Shown one piece after another: positions 16,061 through 24,591 of a DNA stretch of 36,772 nucleotides. The position numbers and the translations under genes are program-made. Every line of letters starts with the position of its first letter. Within the stretch, counting starts at the first letter, position 1. Location of the stretch: NCBI RefSeq assembly GCF_019049285.1, contig NZ_JAGMUL010000194.1:1-36772 (forward strand). Reading direction: 5' to 3'. This stretch comes from Streptomyces sp. AC550_RSS872 (GTDB lineage Bacteria; Actinomycetota; Actinomycetes; Streptomycetales; Streptomycetaceae). The notes beneath the pieces were generated by a model, which saw only the letters and a program-made list of their open reading frames with translations, did not search any database and was not told where the DNA came from.

Positions 16061-16666
16061 TCACTTCGCGAGCAGTTCCCGTACGACCGGCACGAGCGCC
16101 CGGAAGGCCTTGCCGCGGTGGCTGATGGCGTTCTTCTCCTCGGCGCTCAGCTCGGCGCAGGTGCGGGTGTCGCCCTCCGGCTGGAGGATCGGGTCGTACC
16201 CGAACCCGTTGGTGCCGACGGGGGCGTGCCGCAAAGTGCCCCTGAGCTGTCCCTCGACCACCCGTTCCGTGCCGTCCGGCAACGCCAGCGCCGCCGCACA
16301 CGCGAAGTGCGCCCCCCGATGGGCGTCGTCGATGTCGCCCAGCTGGGCCAGCAGCAGCTCCAGATTGGCCCGGTCGTCCCCGTGCTTGCCCGCCCAGCGG
16401 GCAGAGAAGATGCCGGGGGCACCGTTGAGCACGTCGACACACAGCCCCGAGTCGTCGGCGACAGCGGGCAGCCCGGTCGCCTGCGCCAGGGCATGCGCCT
16501 TGAGCAACGCGTTCTCGGCGAAGGTGACGCCGGTTTCCTTGACGTCGGGGATGTCGGGGTAGGCGTCCGCGCCGACGAGGTCATGAGGCAGCCCTGCGTC
16601 GGCGAGGATCGCCCGGAGCTCGGTGATCTTTCCGGCGTTACGGGTGGCGAGGATGAGGCGGGTCAT
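16061..16666 (-). CDS. rdgB: XTP/dITP diphosphatase (RdgB/HAM1 family)
   Basis: A 201-aa enzyme from ATG 16666 (MTRLILATRNAGK); a GTG two codons upstream is possible. No clear Shine-Dalgarno is visible for either. Family motifs are complete: substrate-binding TRNAGK (8-13), VTFAENALLKA, catalytic ADDSGL (D71, D72), GAPGIFSARWAG, FGYDPI and the C-terminal SHRGKAFRAL. It hydrolyses non-canonical purine triphosphates (ITP, dITP, XTP) to monophosphates and keeps them out of DNA and RNA. It is convergent with the tRNA gene. Together with the nearby rph gene it matches the common actinobacterial rph-rdgB order, here separated by a lipoprotein gene. Confidence 0.94.
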   Translation of the reverse strand: MTRLILATRNAGKITELRAILADAGLPHDLVGADAYPDIPDVKETGVTFAENALLKAHALAQATGLPAVADDSGLCVDVLNGAPGIFSARWAGKHGDDRANLELLLAQLGDIDDAHRGAHFACAAALALPDGTERVVEGQLRGTLRHAPVGTNGFGYDPILQPEGDTRTCAELSAEEKNAISHRGKAFRALVPVVRELLAK

Positions 16667-16688
16667 GGGCACCAGTATCGCGTGGACC

Positions 16689-16796
16689 TTTTAACGCCCT
16701 CGCGGCCGCGCCCCCGGAAGGGGCGCGGGGCTGTATCGATATGCGGCTCCGCCGCGTGGGCGCGACCAGCCACAACGAACCCGCAGACGCCCGCGC
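16689..16796 (-). repeat. Dispersed Streptomyces-type repeat element, hairpin-insert variant
   Basis: Read on the minus strand it contains TGTGGCTGGTCGCGC, then about 26 extra nt, then CAGCCCCGCGCCCC, the same core as in the 4.1-kb array and the 30.5-kb copy. The extra segment holds a GCGGC-gga-GCCGC hairpin and a TATCGATA palindrome. It starts about 18 nt after the lipoprotein stop codon and ends near the rdgB start, with the conserved strand equal to the sense strand of the gene just ended. Confidence 0.8.
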
Positions 16797-16813
16797 ACCC
16801 CGCCACGCAAACG

Positions 16814-17218
16814 CTACGGCGTACAAACCTTGGTCAGTTCCCCGGCCGCATCCGTGACAGGGCTGATGTCCGGCGTCTCGTCACCGTTCTTCACCGCGTC
16901 GCGAACGTTCGTGACGGCCGTCTGTAGATCGTCCACGGCCTTGTTGACGTCGGCGTCGTCCGTCTTGTCGCCGATCTTGTCGAGGTTCTTGTCGATGGAG
17001 GTCAGCGACTCCTCGAGCTGCGTCGGGTCGTTCGCGGCGCTCTCCACGGCCCGCTGGAGTTCGGTGACGCTGTCGGCGATGGCGTCTGCGGTCTGGACGC
17101 AGTCCATCGCCTTGCTGACGGCGTCGCAGCCGGTGGTCAGCCCGGCCGTCAGTCCGACTGCCGCAACGGCTGCGGCGGCTATGGCGATACGGCTCCGGCG
17201 GCGTCGGCTCGTGGCCAT
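16814..17218 (-). CDS. Putative secreted lipoprotein, unknown function
   Basis: A 134-aa protein from ATG 17218. Basic start MATSRRRRSR, hydrophobic IAIAAAAVAAVGLTAGL, then a lipobox-like LTTGC with Cys at about residue 31. The -3 residue is Thr rather than the usual Leu/Val, so lipidation is likely but not certain. The mature part is helical and acidic (ESLTSIDKNLDKIGDKTDDADVNKAVDDLQTAVTNVRDAVKNGD), suggesting a helical bundle, and contains two more Cys (MDCVQ, KVCTP) that could form a disulfide. I do not recognise a named family. It lies between rph and rdgB on their strand, with about 150 bp on either side, so it may have its own promoter. Confidence 0.75.
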   Translation of the reverse strand: MATSRRRRSRIAIAAAAVAAVGLTAGLTTGCDAVSKAMDCVQTADAIADSVTELQRAVESAANDPTQLEESLTSIDKNLDKIGDKTDDADVNKAVDDLQTAVTNVRDAVKNGDETPDISPVTDAAGELTKVCTP

Positions 17219-17369
17219 GGTTGACGTTTCCCTCCCTGCTCCCAGGCCTCGCAGGGCCCCCGTCGGTCACTGGCCGGGCGTACAGCGGTGTGCCGTACGC
17301 CCGTACCCCTACTGACGCCGGGGAAGGCTGCGCGGTTGCCCGGAGCTGCGGCTCTTCTTGGTGCGTCCT

Positions 17370-18125
17370 TTACTTTTCGAGGACGGTATCAAGCGCCTTG
17401 CGCTGGAGTTCCGCCAGCTCCCCGCAACCCGAAACCGCCAGGTCCAGCAGGGCGTTGAGCTCCTCGCGGGCGAAGGGTTCGGCCTCGGCGGTGCCCTGGA
17501 CCTCGACGAAGCGGCCGTCGCCGGTGCAGACGACGTTCATGTCGGTGTCGGCCTTCACGTCCTCCTCGTAGCAGAGGTCGAGGAGCGGCACGCCGCCGAC
17601 GATGCCGACCGAGACGGCGCTGACCGTGCCGGTGAGCGGCTTGCGGCCGGCCTTGATCACCTTCTTGCCCTGGGCCCAGGAGATGGCGTCGGCGAGGGCG
17701 ACGTACGCGCCGGTGATGGCCGCCGTACGCGTGCCGCCGTCGGCCTGGAGGACGTCGCAGTCGAGGACGATCGTGTTCTCGCCGAGCGCCTTGTAGTCGA
17801 TGACGGCGCGCAGGGAGCGGCCGATGAGGCGGCTGATCTCGTGCGTACGGCCGCCGATCTTGCCCCGGACGGACTCGCGGTCGCCGCGGGTGTTGGTGGC
17901 ACGCGGCAGCATGGCGTACTCCGCGGTGACCCAGCCTTCGCCACTGCCCTTGCGCCAGCGCGGGACACCTTCGGTGAAGGAGGCGGTGCACAGGACCTTC
18001 GTGTCGCCGAAGGAGACGAGGACGGAGCCCTCTGCGTGCTTGCTCCAGGCGCGTTCGATGGTGACCGGGCGGAGCTGTCCGGGGGTGCGGCCGTCGATTC
18101 GGGAAACTGAGGAGGTAGCTGCCAT
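17370..18125 (-). CDS. rph: Ribonuclease PH
   Basis: A 251-aa protein from ATG 18125; the conserved core begins SRIDGRTPGQLRPV at residue 8. Typical RNase PH blocks follow: FGDTKVLCTASFTEGVPRW, GWVTAEYAMLPRATNTR, GGRTHEISRLIGRSLRAV, VLDCDVLQADGGTRTAAITGAYVAL and a terminal ELQRKALDTVLEK. The enzyme is a phosphorolytic 3'-5' exoribonuclease that trims tRNA 3' ends in the cytoplasm as a ring of dimers. Upstream on the same strand lies nagF, separated by a hairpin terminator, so rph probably has its own promoter in the 113-bp gap. Confidence 0.96.
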   Translation of the reverse strand: MAATSSVSRIDGRTPGQLRPVTIERAWSKHAEGSVLVSFGDTKVLCTASFTEGVPRWRKGSGEGWVTAEYAMLPRATNTRGDRESVRGKIGGRTHEISRLIGRSLRAVIDYKALGENTIVLDCDVLQADGGTRTAAITGAYVALADAISWAQGKKVIKAGRKPLTGTVSAVSVGIVGGVPLLDLCYEEDVKADTDMNVVCTGDGRFVEVQGTAEAEPFAREELNALLDLAVSGCGELAELQRKALDTVLEK

Positions 18126-18152
18126 GGCGCTGAGCCTAGCCCCCCACGGGGA

Positions 18153-18183
18153 AGGGCCCCCTCCCGTGGTGGGAAGGGGCCCT
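18153..18183 (-). terminator. Hairpin terminator between nagF and rph
   Basis: AGGGCCCC (18153-18160) pairs with GGGGCCCT (18176-18183); after one mismatch the inner stem TCCC/GGGA closes a 5-nt loop. It lies 56 nt past the nagF stop codon, so it would end the nagF transcript before rph. Confidence 0.65.
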
Positions 18184-18238
18184 CAGGGGTGATGCCGGGA
18201 GTCCCTCAGAGGCTGAAGCCGGGGACGATGCCCGCGCT

Positions 18239-18472
18239 TCACATCATGTCTTCGATCTCCGCCGCGATCGGGTCGGCGTCGGTGCCGATGACGACCTGGA
18301 TGGCGGTGCCCATCTTCACGACACCGTGGGCGCCGGCGGCCTTCAGGGCGGTCTCGTCGACCAGCGAGGCGTCGCTCACCTCGGTGCGGAGCCGGGTGAT
18401 GCAGCCCTCGATCTCCTCGATGTTCTCGATGCCGCCGAGCCCGGCGACGATCTTCTCAGCCTTGCTGGCCAT
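18239..18472 (-). CDS. nagF: PTS EIIB component, N-acetylglucosamine type
   Basis: A 77-aa protein from ATG 18472 with GAGGAG just upstream. It has the EIIB fold of the glucose/GlcNAc family: MASKAEKIVAGLGGIENIEEIEGCITRLR with the phospho-accepting C24, then VVKMGTAIQVVIGTDADPIAAEIEDMM. It takes phosphate from EIIA (Crr, encoded elsewhere) and passes it to the sugar bound by the separate EIIC. In S. coelicolor the equivalent gene, nagF, sits beside nagE1 and nagE2 in the same arrangement. It is divergent from nagE1 with a DasR operator between them. Confidence 0.93.
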   Translation of the reverse strand: MASKAEKIVAGLGGIENIEEIEGCITRLRTEVSDASLVDETALKAAGAHGVVKMGTAIQVVIGTDADPIAAEIEDMM

Positions 18473-18563
18473 TTCGGTCTCCTCACGCACGGTTGGCCCA
18501 ACTTTACGAGCGGGTGCGTGGTGAGTACCGAAGGATGACGTCACAGCAACCCAATCGTCGGTA

Positions 18564-18579
18564 ACTGGTCTACACCACC
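18564..18579. promoter_or_regulatory. DasR operator (dre) between nagF and nagE1
   Basis: ACTGGTCTACACCACC matches the dre consensus (A-C/G-TGGTCTAGACCA-G/C-T) at most positions, including the central TGGTCTA-CACCA. It lies 91 bp before nagF and 20 bp before nagE1, so it can block both divergent genes. DasR is a GntR-type repressor released by glucosamine-6-phosphate. Confidence 0.85.
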
Positions 18580-18599
18580 TGACAGGCGGTCGCCAACCC

Positions 18600-19889
18600 A
18601 TGAGTGCCGAGACCGAGACCTCCCCCGCCCGCCGGCGGGGGCAGGCCGCGTTCCAGGGGCTACAGAAGATGGGCCGCAGCCTCCAGCTCCCGATCGCCGT
18701 CCTGCCGGCCGCGGGCATCCTCAACCGCCTCGGCCAGCCTGACGTGTTCGGAGAGGACGGGCTGGGCTGGGACAACGTCTCGAAGGTGATGGACGGCGCA
18801 GGCGGCGGACTGCTCGACAGCTCGCTCGGGCTGCCGTTGCTGTTCTGCGTCGGTGTGGCCATCGGCATGGCGAAGAAGGCGGACGGCTCGACGGCGCTGG
18901 CGGCGGTGACGGGGTTCCTCGTCTACTACAGCGTGCTGCGGGAGTTCCCGCAGGACTGCCCGCCCGGGACGAAGGAGATCGCCCCCCTCGGATGCGCCGT
19001 GACCGACGTGGCGGGGGTGGCGTACGAGTACCAGAACCCGGGTGTGTTCGGCGGCATCGTCATCGGTCTGCTGGCGGCCTTCTTCTGGCAGCGCTACCAC
19101 CGGACCAAACTGGTGGACTGGCTCGGCTTCTTCAACGGGCGGCGGCTCGTCCCGATCATCATGGCGTTCGTGTCGATCGTCTTCGCGGTGCTGTGCCTGT
19201 GGGTCTGGCCGCCGATCGGTGACGCGCTGGAGAACTTCAGCGACTGGATGCGGGACCTGGGCGCCTGGGGCGCGGGCGTGTTCGGCGTCGCCAACCGCGC
19301 GCTGCTGGTGATCGGGCTGCACCAGTTCCTGAACGTGCCCATCTGGTTCCAGTTCGGCAGCTACACCAAGCCCGACGGCGAGGTGGTGCACGGCGACATC
19401 AACATGTTCCTCGATGGCGACCCGAACGCCGGCCTGTTCACCACGGGCTTCTTCCCGATCATGATGTTCGCGCTGCCGGCCGCGGCCCTCGCCATCACGC
19501 ACTGCGCCAAGCCGCACCGCCGCAAGGAGATCGCCGGTCTGATGACGTCGGTGGCGCTGACCTCGTTCGTCACGGGGATCACGGAACCGATCGAGTACTC
19601 GTTCCTGTTCATCGCCCCGCTGCTGTACGCGGTGCACGCCCTGCTGACGGGGGTGTCCATGGCGGTGACCTGGGGGCTGGGGGTCCACGACGGGTTCAGC
19701 TTCTCGGCCGGCCTGATCGACTACATCATCAACTGGCAGCTGGCCACGAAACCCTGGGCGATCATTCCGATCGGCCTCGGCTTCGCCGTCGTGTATTACG
19801 CGATCTTCCGTTTCGCTATCACGAAGTTCGATCTCAGGACTCCGGGCAGAGAGCCGGAGGAGGAGGTCGAGGACGTCACGAAGGGCTGA
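18600..19889 (+). CDS. nagE1: PTS EIIC permease, N-acetylglucosamine family (NagE1-like)
   Basis: A 429-aa polytopic membrane protein from ATG 18600 with a weak AGGCGG upstream. It has about ten hydrophobic segments and EIIC hallmarks: LQKMGRSLQLPIAVLPAAGILNRLG, KKADGSTALAAVTGFLVY, FFNGRRLVPIIMAF and GITEPIEYSFLFIAPLLYAVHALLTG with the substrate-site Glu. There is no fused EIIB or EIIA, so it must use NagF and Crr. About half of its residues look shared with the next gene, nagE2, so the pair arose by tandem duplication. In S. coelicolor NagE2 is the main GlcNAc transporter and the role of NagE1 is less clear. DasR control is indicated by the upstream dre. Confidence 0.92.
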   Translation: MSAETETSPARRRGQAAFQGLQKMGRSLQLPIAVLPAAGILNRLGQPDVFGEDGLGWDNVSKVMDGAGGGLLDSSLGLPLLFCVGVAIGMAKKADGSTALAAVTGFLVYYSVLREFPQDCPPGTKEIAPLGCAVTDVAGVAYEYQNPGVFGGIVIGLLAAFFWQRYHRTKLVDWLGFFNGRRLVPIIMAFVSIVFAVLCLWVWPPIGDALENFSDWMRDLGAWGAGVFGVANRALLVIGLHQFLNVPIWFQFGSYTKPDGEVVHGDINMFLDGDPNAGLFTTGFFPIMMFALPAAALAITHCAKPHRRKEIAGLMTSVALTSFVTGITEPIEYSFLFIAPLLYAVHALLTGVSMAVTWGLGVHDGFSFSAGLIDYIINWQLATKPWAIIPIGLGFAVVYYAIFRFAITKFDLRTPGREPEEEVEDVTKG

Positions 19890-19975
19890 CCAGAGGTCCG
19901 AAGATCCAGGGCACTGCGTGTAGCACTCCGGTTGCGGATTTCACGGGTTCCTTATATCGCCCCCACCGTGCTACA

Positions 19976-20008
19976 ACAGGTCTACACCACTGAGTGGTGT
20001 AGACCAGA
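19976..20008. promoter_or_regulatory. Pair of abutting DasR operators forming a 27-bp palindrome upstream of nagE2
   Basis: ACAGGTCTACACCACT (19976-19991) and AGTGGTGTAGACCAGA (19993-20008) are two dre-like 16-mers on opposite strands, one base apart. Together GGTCTACACCACT and AGTGGTGTAGACC (19979-20005) make a perfect 13+1+13 palindrome. It is 80-110 bp before the nagE2 start, just downstream of an AT-rich TATATC, a place where bound DasR would block transcription. Confidence 0.88.
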
Positions 20009-20087
20009 CGCCGCCGTCCCTTCCTGTCCCCGGGCGGCGCCATGCCCTTCCCCAGCCTACGGCCGGGGGGACCCCCTGGAGGAAGTT

Positions 20088-21353
<1,266 letters not shown>

Positions 21354-21383
21354 GCCGTCCGGCCCACGACCTCCGGCGAACGA

Positions 21384-21420
21384 CGAAGGCCCCGGAACCG
21401 GGAAGGTTCCGGGGCCTTCG
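21384..21420. terminator. Bidirectional hairpin terminator between nagE2 and the convergent MBL gene
   Basis: A perfect 16-bp stem (21384-21399 with 21405-21420) closes on the loop GGGAA. It is 30 nt after the nagE2 stop and about 38 nt after the MBL-fold gene's stop on the other strand. Confidence 0.88.
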
Positions 21421-21458
21421 CGCGCATACGGGCCTGAACCCCGTACGGGCTCGACCGG

Positions 21459-22211
21459 CTAGATCTCGTACGTCTGCCTGGGCGCCGCCAGCTCCACCGG
21501 ACCGCCGTAGACCTCGCGCGCGTCGGCCAGGTTGACCTGGGGGTCGGTCCACGGCGGGATGTGGGTGAGGACCAGGCGGCGGGCGCCCGCGCGGGCCGCG
21601 GTCTGACCCGCCTCGCGGCCGTTGAGGTGCAGGTCGGGGATGTTCTCCTTGCCGTGCGTGAACGCGGCCTCGCACAGGAACAGGTCGGCGTCGCGGGCCA
21701 GTTCGTCCAGGGCCGTGCTGATGCCCGTGTCACCGGAGTAGGTCAGGATCTTCCCGGCGTGCTCGATCCGGATGCCGTACGCCTCCACCGGGTGGGCCAC
21801 GCGTTCCGTGTGCACCGTGAACGGGCCGATCTCGAAGGTGGACGGCTTGACCGTGTGGAAGTCGAAGACCTCGCTCATGGACGAGGCGGTGGGGGTGTCG
21901 GCGTAGGCGGTGGTCAGGCGCTGTTCCGTGCCCTCGGGTCCGTAGACCGGGATCGGGTCGCAGCGGCCGCCGTCGTGCCGGTAGTAGCGCGCGACGAAAT
22001 ACGCGCACATGTCGATGCAGTGGTCGGCGTGCAGATGGCTGAGGAAGATCGCGTCAAGGTCGTAGAGACCGCAGTGGCGCTGCAACTCGCCCAGGGCGCC
22101 GTTGCCCAGGTCGAGGAGCAGCCGGAAGCCGTCGGCCTCGACGAGGTAGCTCGAGCAGGCCGATTCCGCGGACGGGAACGACCCCGAGCAGCCGACGACG
22201 GTGAGCTTCAT
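21459..22211 (-). CDS. Metallo-beta-lactamase-fold hydrolase (RNase Z-like)
   Basis: A 250-aa protein from ATG 22211, with GGAGG 10 nt upstream; longer frames to 22322 lack a ribosome site. The dinuclear zinc motif HLHADH (H59, H61, D63, H64) is followed by further ligands in YSGDTG and VLTHIPPW. N-terminal MKLTVVGCSGSFPSAESACSSYLVE and GIRIEHAGKILTYSGDTG place it in the RNase Z/cAMP-phosphodiesterase-like branch of MBL proteins. It lacks an obvious RNase Z exosite arm, so the substrate (tRNA, cyclic nucleotide or other phosphodiester) is uncertain. Orthologues lie beside nagE2 in other Streptomyces as far as I recall. Confidence 0.85.
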   Translation of the reverse strand: MKLTVVGCSGSFPSAESACSSYLVEADGFRLLLDLGNGALGELQRHCGLYDLDAIFLSHLHADHCIDMCAYFVARYYRHDGGRCDPIPVYGPEGTEQRLTTAYADTPTASSMSEVFDFHTVKPSTFEIGPFTVHTERVAHPVEAYGIRIEHAGKILTYSGDTGISTALDELARDADLFLCEAAFTHGKENIPDLHLNGREAGQTAARAGARRLVLTHIPPWTDPQVNLADAREVYGGPVELAAPRQTYEI

Positions 22212-22494
22212 GAAACAGAAACCTCCGCTGGCGGGAAATCCAGAAGATCGAGAGTTGGGGCGTCGGGGGTCGTGCGGTTTGTCGAGCGTAAGGCGCAAAA
22301 CCTCCGGTCGCTCCTCCGCCAAGGGCTGTTGTGGGCGAACTCACCTGTGGTGTCACCGGTTCGGCTGCTGACGCTGTCCAGTTGTTCGAGGTCGGCCCCG
22401 GGTGGCGTAGAGAGGGTCATCTCCGGTCGCTGTCACCTATACCCGGACGTAGCGTCGGAAAGAGAGTTGCCCGAGTGAGTGGAGGGATCCGGAC

Positions 22495-22776
22495 ATGGCC
22501 GTGCTGGTCGTCAATCAGGGTGCGGAGTGGAACCAGGAGCTTTACCAGGCCACCTTCGACCGGGCGATCCCGGATCGCACGAATCCGCCCGCCGGACTCG
22601 TCGCGCACTTCGGAGCACCTGGCGAGGGGGGTGGGTGGCAGGTCATCGACGTGTGGGAGACGGAAGAACAGTTCCGACGCTTCCTGGAGGAGTCGGTCAT
22701 CCCGGCGGCGAAGGCGCTCGGAGCACCACCGTTCGACAGTCAGGTGGTCAAGCTGTACAACTCCCTGATCCCGTAG
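22495..22776 (+). CDS. Small protein, probable dimeric alpha/beta-barrel fold
   Basis: A 93-aa protein from ATG 22495 (MAVLVVNQGAEWNQELYQATFDRA). GGAGGG lies about 8 nt upstream. The pattern strand-helix-strand (GLVAHFGAPGEGGGWQVIDVWETEEQFRRFLEESVIPAAKALG) with a terminal QVVKLYNSL strand resembles ferredoxin-like dimeric barrels such as antibiotic-monooxygenase-like proteins. No catalytic residue can be named. Neighbour genes give no clue; the 283-bp gap before it (22212-22494) shows no clear promoter or repeat. Confidence 0.7.
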   Translation: MAVLVVNQGAEWNQELYQATFDRAIPDRTNPPAGLVAHFGAPGEGGGWQVIDVWETEEQFRRFLEESVIPAAKALGAPPFDSQVVKLYNSLIP

Positions 22777-22821
22777 AGCCGTGACGCGCGGGGGTGGTGG
22801 GGCGCCGGTACCGTCGTGCCT

Positions 22822-23295
22822 ATGGACACGTCATGGTGGCTGGCGCTCGCGGCGGTGATACTGCTCGCGCTCGTCGCCGCGCTCGTGGACGGGTGGGGGC
22901 TCGGGCGGCGTCCCGAGAAGCGGCGGACGCGTCCGCCGGGGCGGTCGGACCGGCGCACTCCGGCTCGTTCGCGGGGGCGTGGTGCCGTCCGACCGGCGCC
23001 CGCGGAGATCTGGTGGGCGAACGTGCCCTACGAGGACGGGCCGGGAGCCAAGGACCGGCCGTGTCTGGTGCTCGCGGTGCGCGGGCAGCAGGTCACCGTC
23101 GCCAAGATCACCAGCAAGTACCGGGACGAGCGCTGCGGCGTGATCCCGTTGCCGCCGGGGTCCGTCGGGGACACCCGGGGGCGGGCGAGCTTCCTGGAGA
23201 CGGGCGAGCTGCGGGACGTACCGGTGTCGGACTTCCGGCGGAGGGTTGGGGTGATGGACCCGGTCGTGTGGGACCAGGTCCGTCACCTCGCGTAG
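22822..23295 (+). CDS. Membrane-anchored PemK/MazF-like protein
   Basis: A 157-aa protein from ATG 22822. Residues about 4-23 form a transmembrane helix (SWWLALAAVILLALVAALVDG), followed by a strongly basic Arg/Pro-rich linker (about 28-58) and a PemK/MazF-like domain from about 60: PAEIWWANVPYEDGPGAKDRPCLVLAV, then QVTVAKITSKYRDER, and GRASFLETGELRDVPVSDFRRRVGVM. MazF-type toxins cut mRNA; this one is unusual in having a membrane anchor and no antitoxin-like gene next to it, since the upstream gene is 45 bp away and resembles a barrel enzyme. It may have lost toxin function. The linker would bind nucleic acid or phospholipid (inference). Confidence 0.75.
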   Translation: MDTSWWLALAAVILLALVAALVDGWGLGRRPEKRRTRPPGRSDRRTPARSRGRGAVRPAPAEIWWANVPYEDGPGAKDRPCLVLAVRGQQVTVAKITSKYRDERCGVIPLPPGSVGDTRGRASFLETGELRDVPVSDFRRRVGVMDPVVWDQVRHLA

Positions 23296-23347
23296 GCGCT
23301 CCGCCGAGCAGCAGGATTCCGTCTGCGGGCCCGCTACGGGGCGCGTT

Positions 23348-24298
23348 TCACGCCCACAGCTGGCCCTGCAAGGTCTCGATGGCCGCCTCCGTCGTGGCGG
23401 CCGTGTAGACGCCGGTCGAGAGGTACTTCCAGCCGCCGTCGGCCACGACGAACACGATGTCGGCGGACTCCCCCGCCTTCAGCGCCTTCTTCCCGACGCC
23501 GATCGCGGCGTGCAGCGCGGCCCCGGTGGAGATGCCCGCGAAGATGCCCTCCTGCTGGAGGAGTTCGCGGGTGCGGGTGACCGCGTCGGCCGAGCCCACC
23601 GAGAAGCGGGTGGTCAGGACGGAGGCGTCGTACAGCTCGGGTACGAAGCCCTCGTCGAGGTTGCGCAGGCCGTAGACCAGGTCGTCGTAGCGCGGTTCGG
23701 CGGCGACGATCTTGACGTCCGGCTTGTGCTCGCGCAGATACCGGCCGACGCCCATCAGGGTGCCCGTGGTGCCGAGGCCGGCGACGAAGTGGGTGACCGA
23801 GGGGAGGTCGGCGAGGATCTCCGGGCCGGTCGTGGCGTAGTGGGCGCCCGCGTTGTCCGGGTTGCCGTACTGGTAGAGCATCACCCAGTCGGGATGCTCG
23901 GCGGACAGTTCCTTGGCGACCCGTACGGCGGTGTTGGAGCCGCCCGCGGCCGGGCTGGAGATGATCTCCGCGCCCCACATGGCGAGCAGGTCCCGGCGCT
24001 CCTGCGAGGTGTTCTCGGGCATCACGCACACGATCCGGTAGCCCTTGAGCTTCGCCGCCATCGCCAGGGAGATGCCGGTGTTGCCGGAGGTGGGCTCCAG
24101 GATGGTGCAGCCGGGCGTCAGACGGCCGTCCTTCTCCGCCTGCTCGATCATGTGCAGGGCGGGGCGGTCCTTGACCGAGCCGGTGGGGTTGCGGTCCTCC
24201 AGCTTGGCCCAGATGCGGACGTCGGCGGACGGCGACAACCGCGGCAGGCACACCAGAGGGGTGTTGCCCACCGCGGCCAGCGGGGAGTCGTAACGCAT
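23348..24298 (-). CDS. cysM: Cysteine synthase CysM, sulfur-carrier-protein-dependent
   Basis: A 316-aa PLP enzyme from ATG 24298. N-PTGSVKDRPA holds the Schiff-base Lys (K43); LEPTSGNTGISLAMAAKLKGY binds substrate carboxylate; GLGTTGTLMGVGRYL binds the PLP phosphate; GISTGAALHAA follows. The gene starts 5 bp after cysO ends, so the two are translationally close. In Mycobacterium the homologue CysM uses O-phosphoserine and the thiocarboxylated CysO as sulfur donor, making CysO-Cys that Mec releases as cysteine. The same three genes are clustered here, so that route is inferred. This gives a sulfide-independent cysteine supply in the cytoplasm. Confidence 0.94.
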   Translation of the reverse strand: MRYDSPLAAVGNTPLVCLPRLSPSADVRIWAKLEDRNPTGSVKDRPALHMIEQAEKDGRLTPGCTILEPTSGNTGISLAMAAKLKGYRIVCVMPENTSQERRDLLAMWGAEIISSPAAGGSNTAVRVAKELSAEHPDWVMLYQYGNPDNAGAHYATTGPEILADLPSVTHFVAGLGTTGTLMGVGRYLREHKPDVKIVAAEPRYDDLVYGLRNLDEGFVPELYDASVLTTRFSVGSADAVTRTRELLQQEGIFAGISTGAALHAAIGVGKKALKAGESADIVFVVADGGWKYLSTGVYTAATTEAAIETLQGQLWA

Positions 24299-24303
24299 CC
24301 GGA

Positions 24304-24582
24304 TCAGGCCATGCCGCCGGCCACGGCCGGCAGGATCGTGACGTTGTCGCCGTCGGCGAGCTTGGTGTTGATGCCGTCGAGGAAGCGGACGTCCTCGTCG
24401 TTCAGGTAGACGTTGACGAAGCGGCGCAGCTGCTCGCCCTCCACGATGCGGGCCTGGATGCCCGTGTGCCGGGTCTCGAGGTCGGTGAGCAGCTCGGCGA
24501 GGGTGTCCCCGTTGCCCTCCACCGCCTTCTGACCGTCGGTGTAGGTGCGGAGGATGGTGGGGATGCGGACCTCGATGGCCAT
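24304..24582 (-). CDS. cysO: CysO-type sulfur carrier protein (ubiquitin-like, MoaD/ThiS family)
   Basis: A 92-aa protein from ATG 24582, with AGGAG upstream partly sequestered in a small hairpin. It shows the beta-grasp pattern of MoaD/ThiS: IEVRIPTILRTYTDGQKAVEG, LAELLTDLETRH, FVNVYLNDEDVRFLDGINTKL, then DGDNVTILPAVAGGMA. The functional diglycine is G89-G90 and is followed by two extra residues, M91-A92, so the chain must be trimmed before it can be adenylated and thiocarboxylated. The JAMM protease gene mec lies just upstream and could do this, as QbsD does for QbsE in Pseudomonas. The product donates sulfur to CysM. Promoter and leader peptide lie in the gap 24583-24906. Confidence 0.93.
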   Translation of the reverse strand: MAIEVRIPTILRTYTDGQKAVEGNGDTLAELLTDLETRHTGIQARIVEGEQLRRFVNVYLNDEDVRFLDGINTKLADGDNVTILPAVAGGMA

Positions 24583-24591
24583 GGCTCAGGG

